A DNA stretch of 19,722 bases, from the NCBI GenBank assembly GCA_003695205.1, contig RFIO01000051.1:1-19722 (forward strand), given 5' to 3'. Every line of letters starts with the position of its first letter. The stretch's first letter is position 1. The notes beneath the pieces were generated by a model, which made no database searches, had not been told where the DNA came from, and was given only the letters and a program-made list of their open reading frames with translations. Both the position numbers and the translations under genes were made by a program. Positions 8,601-16,534 of this stretch are shown here, piece after piece. Source of the DNA: Deltaproteobacteria bacterium. GTDB taxonomy: Bacteria > Desulfobacterota > Desulfuromonadia > Desulfuromonadales > Geothermobacteraceae.

Positions 8601-10331
8601 TTCATCGAGGACATTGACCCCGAGGTTTTCCAGATAGGGCATCAGCGCGTTCAGGTAGCTTTGATGCAGGCTGTAGAACTGCAGCCGGAATGTCTGGGCA
8701 CTGCCGGGCATCGGTCCCCAGATGGCGAATCTCTCCAGCTCGTCTTCCAGCAGCCCCTCGATGGCTCGAATGTCGCGCACGGCGAAGCGCGGATGAAACA
8801 GGTGCTGGTACTCAGGGCTGAAAACCTCACGGTAACGGTCCCACAACCGGTCGGCGGCTTCATTTTCTTCACGTTCAAGGATTTTCCGCAGGCTGAGCGT
8901 CCAGGGACGGCACAGGCGTGTCAGTCCGCGTTCGAGCCGGGTTTCGTCGAACTGGATGTCAAATTCGCCGGTCTCGACGCTGACGTGCAGGCTCAGATAG
9001 CTGGACGAGACATGGATGACCCGGGTTTCGACCTGGTCGGTGGCAAAAAAGCGCCGCAGGAAGCTCTCCATGCGCGGCCTGGTCATCGGACCGTAGAAGC
9101 TCGCGGGCATGATCAGCAGCAGGGTCAGGCCCCTGACCGCGAGACTGTGTGCCGGCACCAGGTGGACGGTTTCATGCCTGTAGATCTGGGTGAAGGAATG
9201 CACCAGCCGGTCGAGTTCCGCGTCGGTAAAAAAGAAAAGCTCGACCTTGGGAAAGGTATTGAAAATCTCGACGACCTTGCGGTGATCATGGCTCTGGGGC
9301 GGAATGCAGAGGCGGCGCAAGGCTCCCTCCAGCCGTGCCTTGAGCGGTTCGACCGCAAGAGCCGCTTCATCCTGGACCCCGGGGCAGAACAGGCCGAGAA
9401 AGGCATGTTCCACCGGTTTGCCACCCTCGCTGCTGCGACAGCCGACATAGATCAGCCGCTCGTCCCTGAAGATGGGACTGGGTCTTTCACTCGCCTCGAC
9501 CACTTCACGCGACTGGCGCGCGATGCGGGTACGGAAGCGCTCCGGAAGTTCACTCAGCGGCTGCCTGATGCCGACATCGAACTGGACCACTTCCCAGGGC
9601 AGCCCGCACCCTTCTTCTGGCGTTTCCACCAGGCAGGCCGTATTCCCCTCGCCTTCCAGTTCAAGACGCTTGTAGGAAAACGGCAGGAAAGCTCCGTCGG
9701 CCAGCCAGGACCAGAAGGCGCTGTTGCTGTCAGGCAGGGATGCCATCTGCTCAAGCCGCTGGCGCAGCATCGGCCGGTCCCGGTCAACCTGAAGAACCAG
9801 CCCCAGGCAGCGTGCCACCTCCAGCTCAATGGCGTCAAAACGCTCGGGTGCGACATCGAACAGCTCGATCACGATGAAGGATTCCAGGGTGCCCCGGTCC
9901 GGTGCTCCGAGGGACACCAGTCGACCCTGTTCACGCACTGTTCCGAAAATCGGGTGGCAGACAACCTGGAACCGGACCTGCATCCTGGCCAGGCACATCT
10001 GCACAGTGTGAAGCAGGTAGGGCGCGTCCGGACAGTTGGACAGAAGGAAGGCTCTCTGCCCGCTGCGCAGCGGCAGACAGCGGACAGCGACAGGGTCGGT
10101 TCTGAGCTGGAGAAATTCCCAGAAAGTTTCGACCCAGAAGGCCAGGCGGTCGGTGGTCGGAGCCACGAAAAACCCCAAGGGCGTATGGTCGCGCAGGATA
10201 CTCGCAAGGTTGCGGATCCGGGCCGCCTCCTGCCTGTGGCGCTGGGTCAGCAACATCAGGGCGGTATTCAGTTTTTCATCGATTTTCTGCCTGGACAGCC
10301 GGTTGCCATGTTGGTCGACAATAGTCTCCAC
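5622..10331 (-). CDS. NAD-dependent glutamate dehydrogenase, large (180-kDa class)
   Basis: A very large enzyme of about 1569 residues, the normal size for the GDH-180 class, which interconverts glutamate and 2-oxoglutarate plus ammonia with NAD and usually works in the catabolic direction. The long N-terminal half is regulatory in this class. The catalytic core has KVARGGIRWSDRPDDFRTE (about residues 787-805), KTQMTKNALIVPVGSKGG (about 822-840, with the active-site lysines) and IGDMSGDVFGNGML (about 958-972, nucleotide domain). A C-terminal helical region completes it. The longest frame begins with TTG at 10349, but GGAGG lies 5 nt before a GTG at 10331, which is a far better start. The parvulin gene ends 61 nt upstream and the flavin reductase follows 19 nt downstream. 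In the cell it would link amino acid use to the 2-oxoglutarate pool. Confidence 0.96.
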   Translation of the reverse strand: METIVDQHGNRLSRQKIDEKLNTALMLLTQRHRQEAARIRNLASILRDHTPLGFFVAPTTDRLAFWVETFWEFLQLRTDPVAVRCLPLRSGQRAFLLSNCPDAPYLLHTVQMCLARMQVRFQVVCHPIFGTVREQGRLVSLGAPDRGTLESFIVIELFDVAPERFDAIELEVARCLGLVLQVDRDRPMLRQRLEQMASLPDSNSAFWSWLADGAFLPFSYKRLELEGEGNTACLVETPEEGCGLPWEVVQFDVGIRQPLSELPERFRTRIARQSREVVEASERPSPIFRDERLIYVGCRSSEGGKPVEHAFLGLFCPGVQDEAALAVEPLKARLEGALRRLCIPPQSHDHRKVVEIFNTFPKVELFFFTDAELDRLVHSFTQIYRHETVHLVPAHSLAVRGLTLLLIMPASFYGPMTRPRMESFLRRFFATDQVETRVIHVSSSYLSLHVSVETGEFDIQFDETRLERGLTRLCRPWTLSLRKILEREENEAADRLWDRYREVFSPEYQHLFHPRFAVRDIRAIEGLLEDELERFAIWGPMPGSAQTFRLQFYSLHQSYLNALMPYLENLGVNVLDEVDFCFEFDSRRVYLKSFSIRAGKGALPLSPLRGHLVDALTALRRGELENDYLNRLLLLTGLDWKQVDVFRAYRNYYFQLGSRYSKRRVAFALINNPEVAKLLYRYFEARFRPDADKENCAEREEQVLSPLRLELAQTLEQVPDANEDDILRLIFNLIDSTIRTNFFIRRDRDDYFIAFKISAIGIIDMPAPRPMFETYVHNAHMEGIHLRGGKVARGGIRWSDRPDDFRTEILDLMKTQMTKNALIVPVGSKGGFIVKDTWQTREEGLDLSRRAYQTLMRGLLDLSDNRVGDKVVRAEGLVAWDGDDPYLVVAADKGTAHLPDTANAVSAEYGFWLGDAFASGGSRGYDHKKLGITARGAWECVKRHFRELGVDVQSDPVSVVGIGDMSGDVFGNGMLLSRAIRLRAAFNHMHIFLDPDPDPEVSWQERKRLFELPRSTWEDYKPELISRGGGVFRRDAKEIQLSPEVREWLGIRHDRIDPNGLIRLLLSAEVDLIWNGGIGTYVKASYEKHADAGDRANDPVRIDATELRARVFGEGGNLGLTQKARIEYALRGGRINTDAIDNSGGVDCSDHEVNLKIFLHHVMGGKDVPDQETRDRILEAVTDEVCSLVLHNNYTQSLCLSLDELRCREDAGPFLDLTDRLVDVGLLDREGEDLPPAKVVLARSSRSYVRPELTKLLAYAKMQLYQAILESDLVTTDLAFDDLQSYFPVAVKKKFGRTLASHPLAREIVATVMTNRVVDQAGASFCDRLARATGSSLTEVARTYLFADRLFEASTLRAWIFGQDNRMPAGRQHQLLLEIETTLARFCLRALVSGFRLDYRKKDLKALRRRLDSYLKHIEIADDIQGDFPEDLRQQFAALRAVDQFLPVVVLADTVGRDISDVQPVYQNVHDHLGLGSLLAQLETVPVRDRWDRLARESLRAQLVTLTTELAADVMTEAGGDLRAYLEPRRALTQVYRNQRRRLGEGRPDNLHPLMVLAGSLGRLLRKHS

Positions 10332-10392
10332 GGTTTCCTCCGTGTCCAAAGGGTGAGCGGGCCCCGAGCAAGATCGGCCCCGCTCGGGTCTA

Positions 10393-11274
10393 TCAGGCCA
10401 ATTCGATATTCGCCTTCGACCTGAGGTTTTCCACCCAGGCCTTCAGGCATTCACTACCGGCCTGCTGTCTGAGAAATCCGACGATCTGTTCGCGTGCCTC
10501 CTCCAGAGTCAACGGCACGTCATCCTCGCGGTCGATCACATGGATCAGGTGAAACCCAAACTGCGTTTCGACCGGTTCGCTGATCGCTCCGACCGGCAGG
10601 GAAAAAGCGGCGTCTTCGAAACTGCGCACCATGTCTCCCTTCCGGAAGTAGCCAAGGTCGCCTCCCCCGGGAGCGCTCGGACAGGCGGAATGGCGCCGGG
10701 CCAGTTCGGCGAAATTTTCAGAAGTCGCCTTCCCCTTCAGGTCGACAGCGACCTGAAGGGCCTTCTCGCGCCCTTCATCGTCGATTTTAACCAGCAAATG
10801 ACTGGCACGCACCCTGCCTCGCCTGACCAGGCGATCGGTGTTGGCACGATAAAAGCTCTCAATCTCCTCATCGGTCGGTTCCGGCAGGTTCGCAACCTTT
10901 CGTTCGGACATCTGGTTGACGGTGACATCCTGCCGCAACATGCGCTGATAATCGGCCAAATCGAGACCGGCCTTTTTCAGGGTGCCTTCAAACTCCTCCA
11001 CACTTGGGAAGTTGTCGACAATCTTTTTCAACTCGGCCGCCAGGGCAGCCTCATCGGCAACGAAACCTTCGGCCAGGGCCTGTTGAAAAATCAGTTCGCG
11101 CGCGATCAGCTTTTCCAGGGCGAAGGTTTCCGCTTCCTGCCGGCGCTCGGCGTCAAGCTGGTCGAGGGTCTGGCGATACTCCTGCATCGCGTATCCCTGC
11201 ATGGCGTTATCAAGGTCGAATCGGCTTATGGGGGTGCCGTTGACACGGGCAACCCAGTCGGTACCTGAAGACAT
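10393..11274 (-). CDS. Parvulin-type peptidyl-prolyl cis-trans isomerase without signal peptide
   Basis: A 293-aa protein with a SurA/PpiD-like helical N-terminal part (about residues 8-130) and one parvulin domain (about 154-250: VRASHLLVKI, FAELARRHSACPSAPGGGDLG, FSLPVGAISEPVETQFGFHLI). It catalyses cis-trans isomerisation of prolyl bonds and probably acts as a chaperone. Most relatives of this layout are exported, but the N-terminus begins MSSGTDWVARVNGTPISRFD, with no hydrophobic stretch, lipobox or twin arginine. GGGAG seven bases before ATG 11274 supports this start, so a cytoplasmic location is inferred. It lies 26 nt after rsmA. Confidence 0.92.
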   Translation of the reverse strand: MSSGTDWVARVNGTPISRFDLDNAMQGYAMQEYRQTLDQLDAERRQEAETFALEKLIARELIFQQALAEGFVADEAALAAELKKIVDNFPSVEEFEGTLKKAGLDLADYQRMLRQDVTVNQMSERKVANLPEPTDEEIESFYRANTDRLVRRGRVRASHLLVKIDDEGREKALQVAVDLKGKATSENFAELARRHSACPSAPGGGDLGYFRKGDMVRSFEDAAFSLPVGAISEPVETQFGFHLIHVIDREDDVPLTLEEAREQIVGFLRQQAGSECLKAWVENLRSKANIELA

Positions 11275-11300
11275 CTATTGGCTCCCTGAATGTTCTGGTT

Positions 11301-12107
11301 TCAATGTTCACCGGCCTGCAGCCAACAGGCTGTCAGACGGGCGAAATCCTCAAGGCCGAGGGTTTCGCCGCGTCGCGACGGCTCTATATCGGCTAAACGC
11401 AGGGCGGCATCGATCCTTTCGGTCGAAAACCCCGCCCCCTGAAGCGAGTTGCGCAGGGTTTTGCGCCGCTGCCTGAAAGCTCCGCGCACCAGCCGGTCGA
11501 AGAGTGCCGCGTCTGCGACCTGAACCCGGGGTTCGGACAGGGGTTCGAACAACAGCACCACCGAATCGACTTTCGGTGCCGGACGAAAGGCCTGGGGCGG
11601 CACGTGACAGACCCGTCGGATATCGAACCACAGCTGCGCGCAGACCGACAGGATCCCGTAGTCACGGGTTCCGGGAACAGCCAGCAGCCGGTCACCGACC
11701 TCCTTCTGAAACATCAGCACCAGCCGGGAAAAGAGCCGGCGGTTTTCAATGATGCGAAACAGGACCTGTGAAGAGATGTTGTAGGGAAGATTGGCGACCA
11801 TCTTCAGTGGCGCCATCGGTGCGAACTGCCGCCAGTCGAGCGCGAGGGCATCTCCGGCGACCACCTCGAGATTTTCGGCCGGGTCCTCCTGCCACCGGGC
11901 CACCAGGTCCCGATCCAGTTCAAGGACCACAACCTTTGCGGCTTTCTGCAGCAGACCGCGGGTCAATGCGCCCGTCCCCGGGCCGATTTCAAGCACCCGG
12001 TCGGTCGGGGCGATATCGGCGGCGGCGAAAATCCGGGCGATGATGGCCTGGTCCCGCAGAAAATTCTGCCCGAAACGCTTGCGGGCCCTGTGACGAAACT
12101 GGTTCAT
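11301..12107 (-). CDS. rsmA: 16S rRNA (adenine1518-N6/adenine1519-N6)-dimethyltransferase
   Basis: RsmA (KsgA) dimethylates two adjacent adenines in the 3'-terminal helix 45 of 16S rRNA, using S-adenosylmethionine, late in 30S assembly. Motifs are clear: KRFGQNFLRD near the N-terminus, the SAM-binding VLEIGPGTGALT, and the catalytic motif IV NLPYNISSQVLFRII. The length of 268 aa is normal. The ATG at 12107 overlaps the stop of the preceding DUF2062 gene (ATGA overlap), with AAGG five bases upstream, so translation is probably coupled. Confidence 0.97.
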   Translation of the reverse strand: MNQFRHRARKRFGQNFLRDQAIIARIFAAADIAPTDRVLEIGPGTGALTRGLLQKAAKVVVLELDRDLVARWQEDPAENLEVVAGDALALDWRQFAPMAPLKMVANLPYNISSQVLFRIIENRRLFSRLVLMFQKEVGDRLLAVPGTRDYGILSVCAQLWFDIRRVCHVPPQAFRPAPKVDSVVLLFEPLSEPRVQVADAALFDRLVRGAFRQRRKTLRNSLQGAGFSTERIDAALRLADIEPSRRGETLGLEDFARLTACWLQAGEH

Positions 12108-12586
12108 GACGGCCTTTTCGTTCTGGGCCAGCGAGTGATACGGATCCTGCGCAACACCGGGGCAAGACGGAGACAGAGAAAATAGGCGCCGAGCCAGCCA
12201 ACAATGGCCCAGACAAGGCTGCCCAGTCCCAGGGGGAGCATGACGTCCCAGCCAAGCTGGCTGAGGGATTCGTAGCTGTAGGTTTGGGGCAGGCTGGCGT
12301 GGGGCATCTGCAGCATGGTACGGCCGGTTTCATATTCGAGAGCGTAAATGACCGGGGCGGTCAGGGGGTTGGTGATCCAGACCCCCAGGATGGCGGCAAC
12401 CTTGCTCTCCCGGAGAACCCAGGCGGCAAGCGCGGCCAGTATCATCTGAAAACCGAAAGTCGGTGTCATGCCGATGGCGATCCCGAGGGCGAAGCCCTTG
12501 CCGACTTCGTGGGGGGTCCCCTTCAGACGCACGAAGCGGATGAAAAACAGCTTCAACCCTCTGGCAATCCCCCAGCGCCGGTACAT
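12104..12586 (-). CDS. DUF2062 inner-membrane protein
   Basis: A small (160 aa) membrane protein of the DUF2062 family, function unknown. The family core is visible: GTPHEVGKGFALGIAIGMTP (about 23-42), then a hydrophobic segment up to AAWVL, ITNPLTAPVIY (about 71-81), and a second long hydrophobic segment near residues 116-140. A basic C-terminal tail follows. The frame opens with GTG at 12592, only 3 nt from AGGAG; the ATG at 12586, 9 nt from it, is the more likely start. It sits between tsaD and rsmA, 6 nt after tsaD with this start, and overlaps rsmA by 4 nt. A link of this gene to ribosome or tRNA maturation is suggested only by position. Confidence 0.88.
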   Translation of the reverse strand: MYRRWGIARGLKLFFIRFVRLKGTPHEVGKGFALGIAIGMTPTFGFQMILAALAAWVLRESKVAAILGVWITNPLTAPVIYALEYETGRTMLQMPHASLPQTYSYESLSQLGWDVMLPLGLGSLVWAIVGWLGAYFLCLRLAPVLRRIRITRWPRTKRPS

Positions 12587-12592
12587 GGCCAC

Positions 12593-13609
12593 TCACTCCT
12601 GAAATCCGGCCTCTTCCAGAGACCAGACCGGCAGCGCGTTGCATTCCAGGCTTGCATGTCGCCCATGGCGAAGGTAGGCATCAGCCGCGACCCCTAGCAT
12701 AGCGGCGTTATCGCCACACAGGGCCGGAGAAGGGAAAACCACCCTGATCCCCCGAGCCTCAGCCAGGGTTGCGAAGGCTCGGCGCAGGCCCGAATTGCAG
12801 GCGACGCCCCCGGCAACGACAATCCTATCGACCCTCTCCTCCTCGGCCGCGGCCACGGTCTTTCTGGTCAGGACTTCAACCACCGCCGCCTGGAATGAGG
12901 CGGCGATATCGGCATGGTGTTCGGGAACGACATCACCAAGGCTTTTCACATGGTTCATCACGGCCGTTTTGATGCCGCTGAATGAAAAATTCAGGTTGTC
13001 GCGTTTGAGCATCGGCCGTGGGAAACGGACTGCCTCGGGATTACCCTGTCCGGCCAGCCGGTCGATAACCGCGCCTCCGGGGTAGCCGAGTCCCAGCAGC
13101 TTGGCGACCTTGTCGAAGGCCTCACCGGCAGCATCGTCAAGGGTCTGTCCCAGAAGGCGGTAACGGCCGATGCCGTCGACCCGGTAGAGGTGGGTATGAC
13201 CGCCTGAGACAGCCAGGGCCACATAGGGGAAGTCCAACTCAGTTTCGAGAAAGGGAGCGAGGATGTGCCCTTCGATATGGTGAACGCCGACCAGGGGCAC
13301 CCCCCGGCCCCAGGCCAGCGCCTTGGCGGTACACAGACCAACCAGGAGAGCGCCGACCAGTCCGGGCCCGCGCGTGGCCGCCACGCCATTGATGTCGTCC
13401 AGGGTCATTCCGGCCTGCTCAAGGGCCTGCTCGATAACCGGCATGATGGCGTCGAGATGTCTTCGCGATGCGATTTCCGGCACAACGCCACCGTACAGGG
13501 CGTGGATATCGACCTGGGAAGCGACCACGCTGGAGAGGACTTCCCGACCGTTGCGTACAACGGCGGCGGCTGTCTCATCGCAGGAAGACTCGATGCAGAG
13601 GACTTTCAT
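12593..13609 (-). CDS. tsaD: tRNA N6-adenosine threonylcarbamoyltransferase TsaD
   Basis: TsaD transfers the threonylcarbamoyl group from threonylcarbamoyl-AMP to A37 of ANN-decoding tRNAs, together with TsaB and TsaE. Family landmarks: MKVLCIESSCDETAAAVV at the start, the metal-binding HHIEGH, ALAVSGGHTHLY, KLLGLGYPGG, FSFSGIKTAV, VVAGGVACN and ALCGDNAAMLG. The longest frame begins at 13633, but the conserved family N-terminus starts exactly at the ATG at 13609, giving 338 aa; neither start has a strong Shine-Dalgarno sequence, so eight extra residues remain possible. It follows the PhoH-type gene closely. Confidence 0.96.
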   Translation of the reverse strand: MKVLCIESSCDETAAAVVRNGREVLSSVVASQVDIHALYGGVVPEIASRRHLDAIMPVIEQALEQAGMTLDDINGVAATRGPGLVGALLVGLCTAKALAWGRGVPLVGVHHIEGHILAPFLETELDFPYVALAVSGGHTHLYRVDGIGRYRLLGQTLDDAAGEAFDKVAKLLGLGYPGGAVIDRLAGQGNPEAVRFPRPMLKRDNLNFSFSGIKTAVMNHVKSLGDVVPEHHADIAASFQAAVVEVLTRKTVAAAEEERVDRIVVAGGVACNSGLRRAFATLAEARGIRVVFPSPALCGDNAAMLGVAADAYLRHGRHASLECNALPVWSLEEAGFQE

Positions 13610-13650
13610 GTCATCGGTACCCGGGCATTGCATTTCAGCAGATTACCACC

Positions 13651-14970
13651 TCAGAGCAGGTTTGCGGCCAATTCCGCCAGGCAGCTGCGCTCCCCTTTTC
13701 TGAGGGTAATATGCCCGGCGATATCCTGCTCCTTGAACTTCTCCACCACGTAGGTCAGGCCGTTACTGGAGGAGTCGACGTAGGGATTGTCGATCTGGTA
13801 CGGATCGCCGGTCAGAACGACCTTGGTGCCGTCACCGGCGCGAGTGATGATGGTTTTGATCTCGTGCGGCGTCAGGTTCTGGGCCTCGTCAACAATGAGA
13901 TACTGCTGGGGAATCGAGCGGCCGCGGATATAGGTCAGGGCCTCGATTTCCAGCAGGCCCAGATCAACCAGCTCACGATAGCCCCGCTTGCGCTTGCCGC
14001 CCTCGTCCACTGAGCCGAGCAGCAGTTCGACATTGTCGAAAATCGGCTGCATCCAGGGGGCCAGCTTTTCTTCGACATCACCGGGAAGAAATCCGAGATC
14101 CCGTCCAAGGGGAAAGACCGGGCGCGAAACCAGCAGGCGGCTGTACTGGTTTTCATCGGCGGTCATGTGCAGACCGGCCGCCAGGGCCAGCAGGGTTTTG
14201 CCGGTTCCCGCCATGCCGACCAGGGTGACCAGCTGCACATCGTCGTTGAGCAGCAGATCGAAGGCGAACTGCTGTTCGCGGTTGCGGGGGTGGATGCCCC
14301 AGAGGCCTTCCTTGGGAACCGGAATCAGGGGCAGGACCCGCTTGAGCGCAGCCTGGTAACGGCCGATCGCCGTGTGGGACGGGTTGGCCTCATCGACAAG
14401 AGTAAGGCACTGGTTCGGATGGTAGTCGCCTTCGAGATCGAGGTGCCCTTCACTGTAGAAACGATCAACCTGGTCACCGGCAACCAGGACCTCGGCCGAC
14501 CCGGGATACAGCTCGTCAATGGACACCTTGTCCGATTCGTAATCCTCGGCCTTCAGCCCGAGAGCATCGGCCTTGATACGCAGGTTGGTATCCTTGGTGA
14601 CAAAGATGACAGGGTCCTGCCGTTCGTCGCGCAACTTCAGGGCCACCGCCAGGATGCGGTTGTCTCCGCGTTCGGTGCGCAGCTCGGGCGGCAGGCGTTT
14701 GAGGGCATCCTCGGTATAGAGCTGAACCGAGAGGGTGCCACCCGATTCAAGGGGCACACCCTGGGTCAGGTGGTGCTTCTGCCGCAGTTCATCGAGCAGA
14801 CGGCTCACCTGGCGCGCGTTGCGGCCGGTTTCGCTCAGGCTCTTCTTGAAACCGTCTATCTCCTCGATGACGGTAATGGGAATGGCAACGTCGTTGTCCT
14901 CGAACTTGTGGATGGCGGCAGGATCGTGCAGCAGGACGTTGGTATCGAGAACAAAGATTTTCTTGCGCAT
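13651..14970 (-). CDS. PIN-domain / PhoH-family ATPase
   Basis: A 439-aa fusion of an N-terminal PIN nuclease-like domain (FVLDTNVLLHDP with Asp9; further acidic residues in the FVTKDTNLR region) and a C-terminal PhoH-type P-loop ATPase: Walker A GMAGTGKT (about 251-258), Walker B LIVDEAQN (about 355-362), and KVVLTGDPYQID. Proteins of this architecture (PhoH2/YlaK-like) are thought to unwind and cut RNA. No biochemical role can be fixed here. The open frame reaches up to 15033, but GGGGAG eight bases before ATG 14970 and the family-typical MRKKIFVLDTN start favour 14970. It lies upstream of tsaD by 41 nt. Confidence 0.94.
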   Translation of the reverse strand: MRKKIFVLDTNVLLHDPAAIHKFEDNDVAIPITVIEEIDGFKKSLSETGRNARQVSRLLDELRQKHHLTQGVPLESGGTLSVQLYTEDALKRLPPELRTERGDNRILAVALKLRDERQDPVIFVTKDTNLRIKADALGLKAEDYESDKVSIDELYPGSAEVLVAGDQVDRFYSEGHLDLEGDYHPNQCLTLVDEANPSHTAIGRYQAALKRVLPLIPVPKEGLWGIHPRNREQQFAFDLLLNDDVQLVTLVGMAGTGKTLLALAAGLHMTADENQYSRLLVSRPVFPLGRDLGFLPGDVEEKLAPWMQPIFDNVELLLGSVDEGGKRKRGYRELVDLGLLEIEALTYIRGRSIPQQYLIVDEAQNLTPHEIKTIITRAGDGTKVVLTGDPYQIDNPYVDSSSNGLTYVVEKFKEQDIAGHITLRKGERSCLAELAANLL

Positions 14971-15089
14971 AAAGCGCTCTCCCCTGACAGGCTGTTTTTC
15001 AGTTCGGTTGCCACCAGATTGGCCGGACAACACCGGCAGGGTATCTGTGAATCCGGCAACAGGATAGTGAGATGGTCAACACCGGCTGG

Positions 15090-15365
15090 CTAGCGGTCGT
15101 AATCGACGACTTCGATCCCTTCGGAGGTTGCCAGCAGCTTGAGATGCACCGGGTAGTTCTTTCCGGGAATGTTGCGTTTGGTGGCAATGACTACTTCGCC
15201 ATCCCTGTTGAGGGCGTTGAGAATCATCTCAGGCGATTCCTCGATGACATAATAGTTGTAGATTCGCGTCGCCATCAGTTCCTGGCGGGTGACCGGTTTG
15301 TCCGGAGGAATCGAACAGGCGGTCAGGACCAGAAGCAACAGAGCCGGCAGTATAATTGCGCGCAT
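15090..15365 (-). CDS. Small lipoprotein of unknown function
   Basis: A 91-aa protein with a classic lipoprotein signal: Arg2, a hydrophobic stretch (residues 4-14) and the lipobox LTAC with Cys17, the only cysteine. After processing, about 75 residues remain, with IYNYYVIEESPEMILNALN and a likely beta-rich end. I recognise no domain. GGAG seven bases before ATG 15365 supports the start. It begins 23 nt after the cysteine desulfurase and so may be the last gene of that transcript. The 119 nt between it and the PhoH-type gene hold no clear terminator, only a direct repeat of GCCGGTGTTG and a short 5-bp hairpin. Confidence 0.85.
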   Translation of the reverse strand: MRAIILPALLLLVLTACSIPPDKPVTRQELMATRIYNYYVIEESPEMILNALNRDGEVVIATKRNIPGKNYPVHLKLLATSEGIEVVDYDR

Positions 15366-15388
15366 GGCTTTACTCCTTGAATTGAGGT

Positions 15389-16534
15389 TCAGGCCCGGCG
15401 AGCGAGTTCCGAAACGGCCTCGACCGCCTGGTCGACCTCGGTTTCCGTGGTAAAGGGACCGGGACTGAACCGGACCGTCCCCTCGGGGAAGGTACCGATG
15501 GTGCGATGCGCCTCGGGGGCGCAGTGCAGCCCGGCGCGGGCACAGATACCATATTCCCGGTCGAGGTGGAAGGCCGTCACGGACGGATCCTGCCCCTCGA
15601 TGACAAAAGAAACGACCGACCCCCTCACCTTATCGGCTCCCGGACCGAACAGCTTGACCCGGTCGACAACCTCGAGCCCTCTCCGGAGTCTGTCGGTCAG
15701 GGCATCGACCCGGGCGGCGATCATGTCTGAGCCGCTCTCTTCAAGCCAGGCGATGCCTGCCTGAAGGCCTGCCAGACCGGGGACGTTGGGAGTACCTGCC
15801 TCAAAGCGTTCCGGCAGACGGTCGGGCATGTCCAGCGAGGTGGAATTGACCCCGGTGCCTCCGTAGACCAGCGGCTCCAGTCGGATATCCTCGGCAACGC
15901 AGAGCAGACCGGTGCCGGCCGGGCCAAGCAATCCCTTGTGGCCGGGAACAGCCAGCAAATCGATACCGAGCGCCCCGACATCGATACCGACGTGGCCGGC
16001 GCTCTGGGCAGCATCGACCAGCAGCCTGACACCGAACCGGCGGCAGACAGTGGCGATCTCCACAAGCGGCTGCAGAGTTCCGGTCACGTTGGAACAGTGG
16101 CTGATTGCCAGCAGTCTGGCCCCCCTGCTAGCCTGTTGCTCCAGGTCGTCCAGGTCAAGCCTTCCATCAGGATCACAGGCCAGGGACACGACCTCGATGC
16201 CGAGTTGCTGAAGCCGATACAGCGGCCGGCGCACGGCGTTGTGCTCGATACTGCTGGTCAGCACCCGGTCACCGGCCGTCAGCAGACCGAACAGGGCCAG
16301 ATTGACGGCCTCGGTGGCACTGGGGGTGAAGACAACCCGCTCTGAGTTGCGAACGCCGAAAAAACGGGCAGCGCTCTCACGCGCGTCAAGGACGATGCGA
16401 CCGGCCTCCAGGGTCAGGCCGTGCCCACCCCGCCCCGGATTGCCGCCGGCATGGCGAAGGGCCTGGTCGACGGCCCGGTAGACCGCTTCCGGCTTGGGAA
16501 ACGAGGTCGCGGCATTGTCGAGATAAATCGCCAT
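15389..16534 (-). CDS. Cysteine desulfurase family protein (class V aminotransferase)
   Basis: A 381-aa PLP enzyme that removes sulfur (or selenium) from cysteine (or selenocysteine). The N-terminus MAIYLDNAATSFPKPEAVYR is typical of the EF2568-type cysteine desulfurase family. Key residues: His98 in SSIEHNA, Asp174 and Gln177 in DAAQSAGH, the PLP lysine Lys200 in PGHKG, and the catalytic Cys338 in GLHCAP. The open frame continues to 16927, but that extension overlaps the SPASM gene out of frame and looks nothing like the family, so ATG 16534 is chosen. The Shine-Dalgarno sequence is weak. EF2568-type enzymes are known from selenium-related gene sets, which fits the YedE-like transporter in the same run. 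Not recognisable as IscS or as a dedicated Suf gene from context. Confidence 0.93.
   Translation of the reverse strand: MAIYLDNAATSFPKPEAVYRAVDQALRHAGGNPGRGGHGLTLEAGRIVLDARESAARFFGVRNSERVVFTPSATEAVNLALFGLLTAGDRVLTSSIEHNAVRRPLYRLQQLGIEVVSLACDPDGRLDLDDLEQQASRGARLLAISHCSNVTGTLQPLVEIATVCRRFGVRLLVDAAQSAGHVGIDVGALGIDLLAVPGHKGLLGPAGTGLLCVAEDIRLEPLVYGGTGVNSTSLDMPDRLPERFEAGTPNVPGLAGLQAGIAWLEESGSDMIAARVDALTDRLRRGLEVVDRVKLFGPGADKVRGSVVSFVIEGQDPSVTAFHLDREYGICARAGLHCAPEAHRTIGTFPEGTVRFSPGPFTTETEVDQAVEAVSELARRA

Noticed and set aside
10350..10392. Hairpin between the parvulin and glutamate dehydrogenase genes, GAGCGGG pairing with CCCGCTC.
   Set aside because: The loop is long and no T run follows on either strand, so it is not supported as an intrinsic terminator.
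7362..10424. 1020-codon open frame on the plus strand.
   Set aside because: It lies fully antisense to the well-supported glutamate dehydrogenase and shows no recognisable domain; long antisense frames are expected in GC-rich coding DNA.
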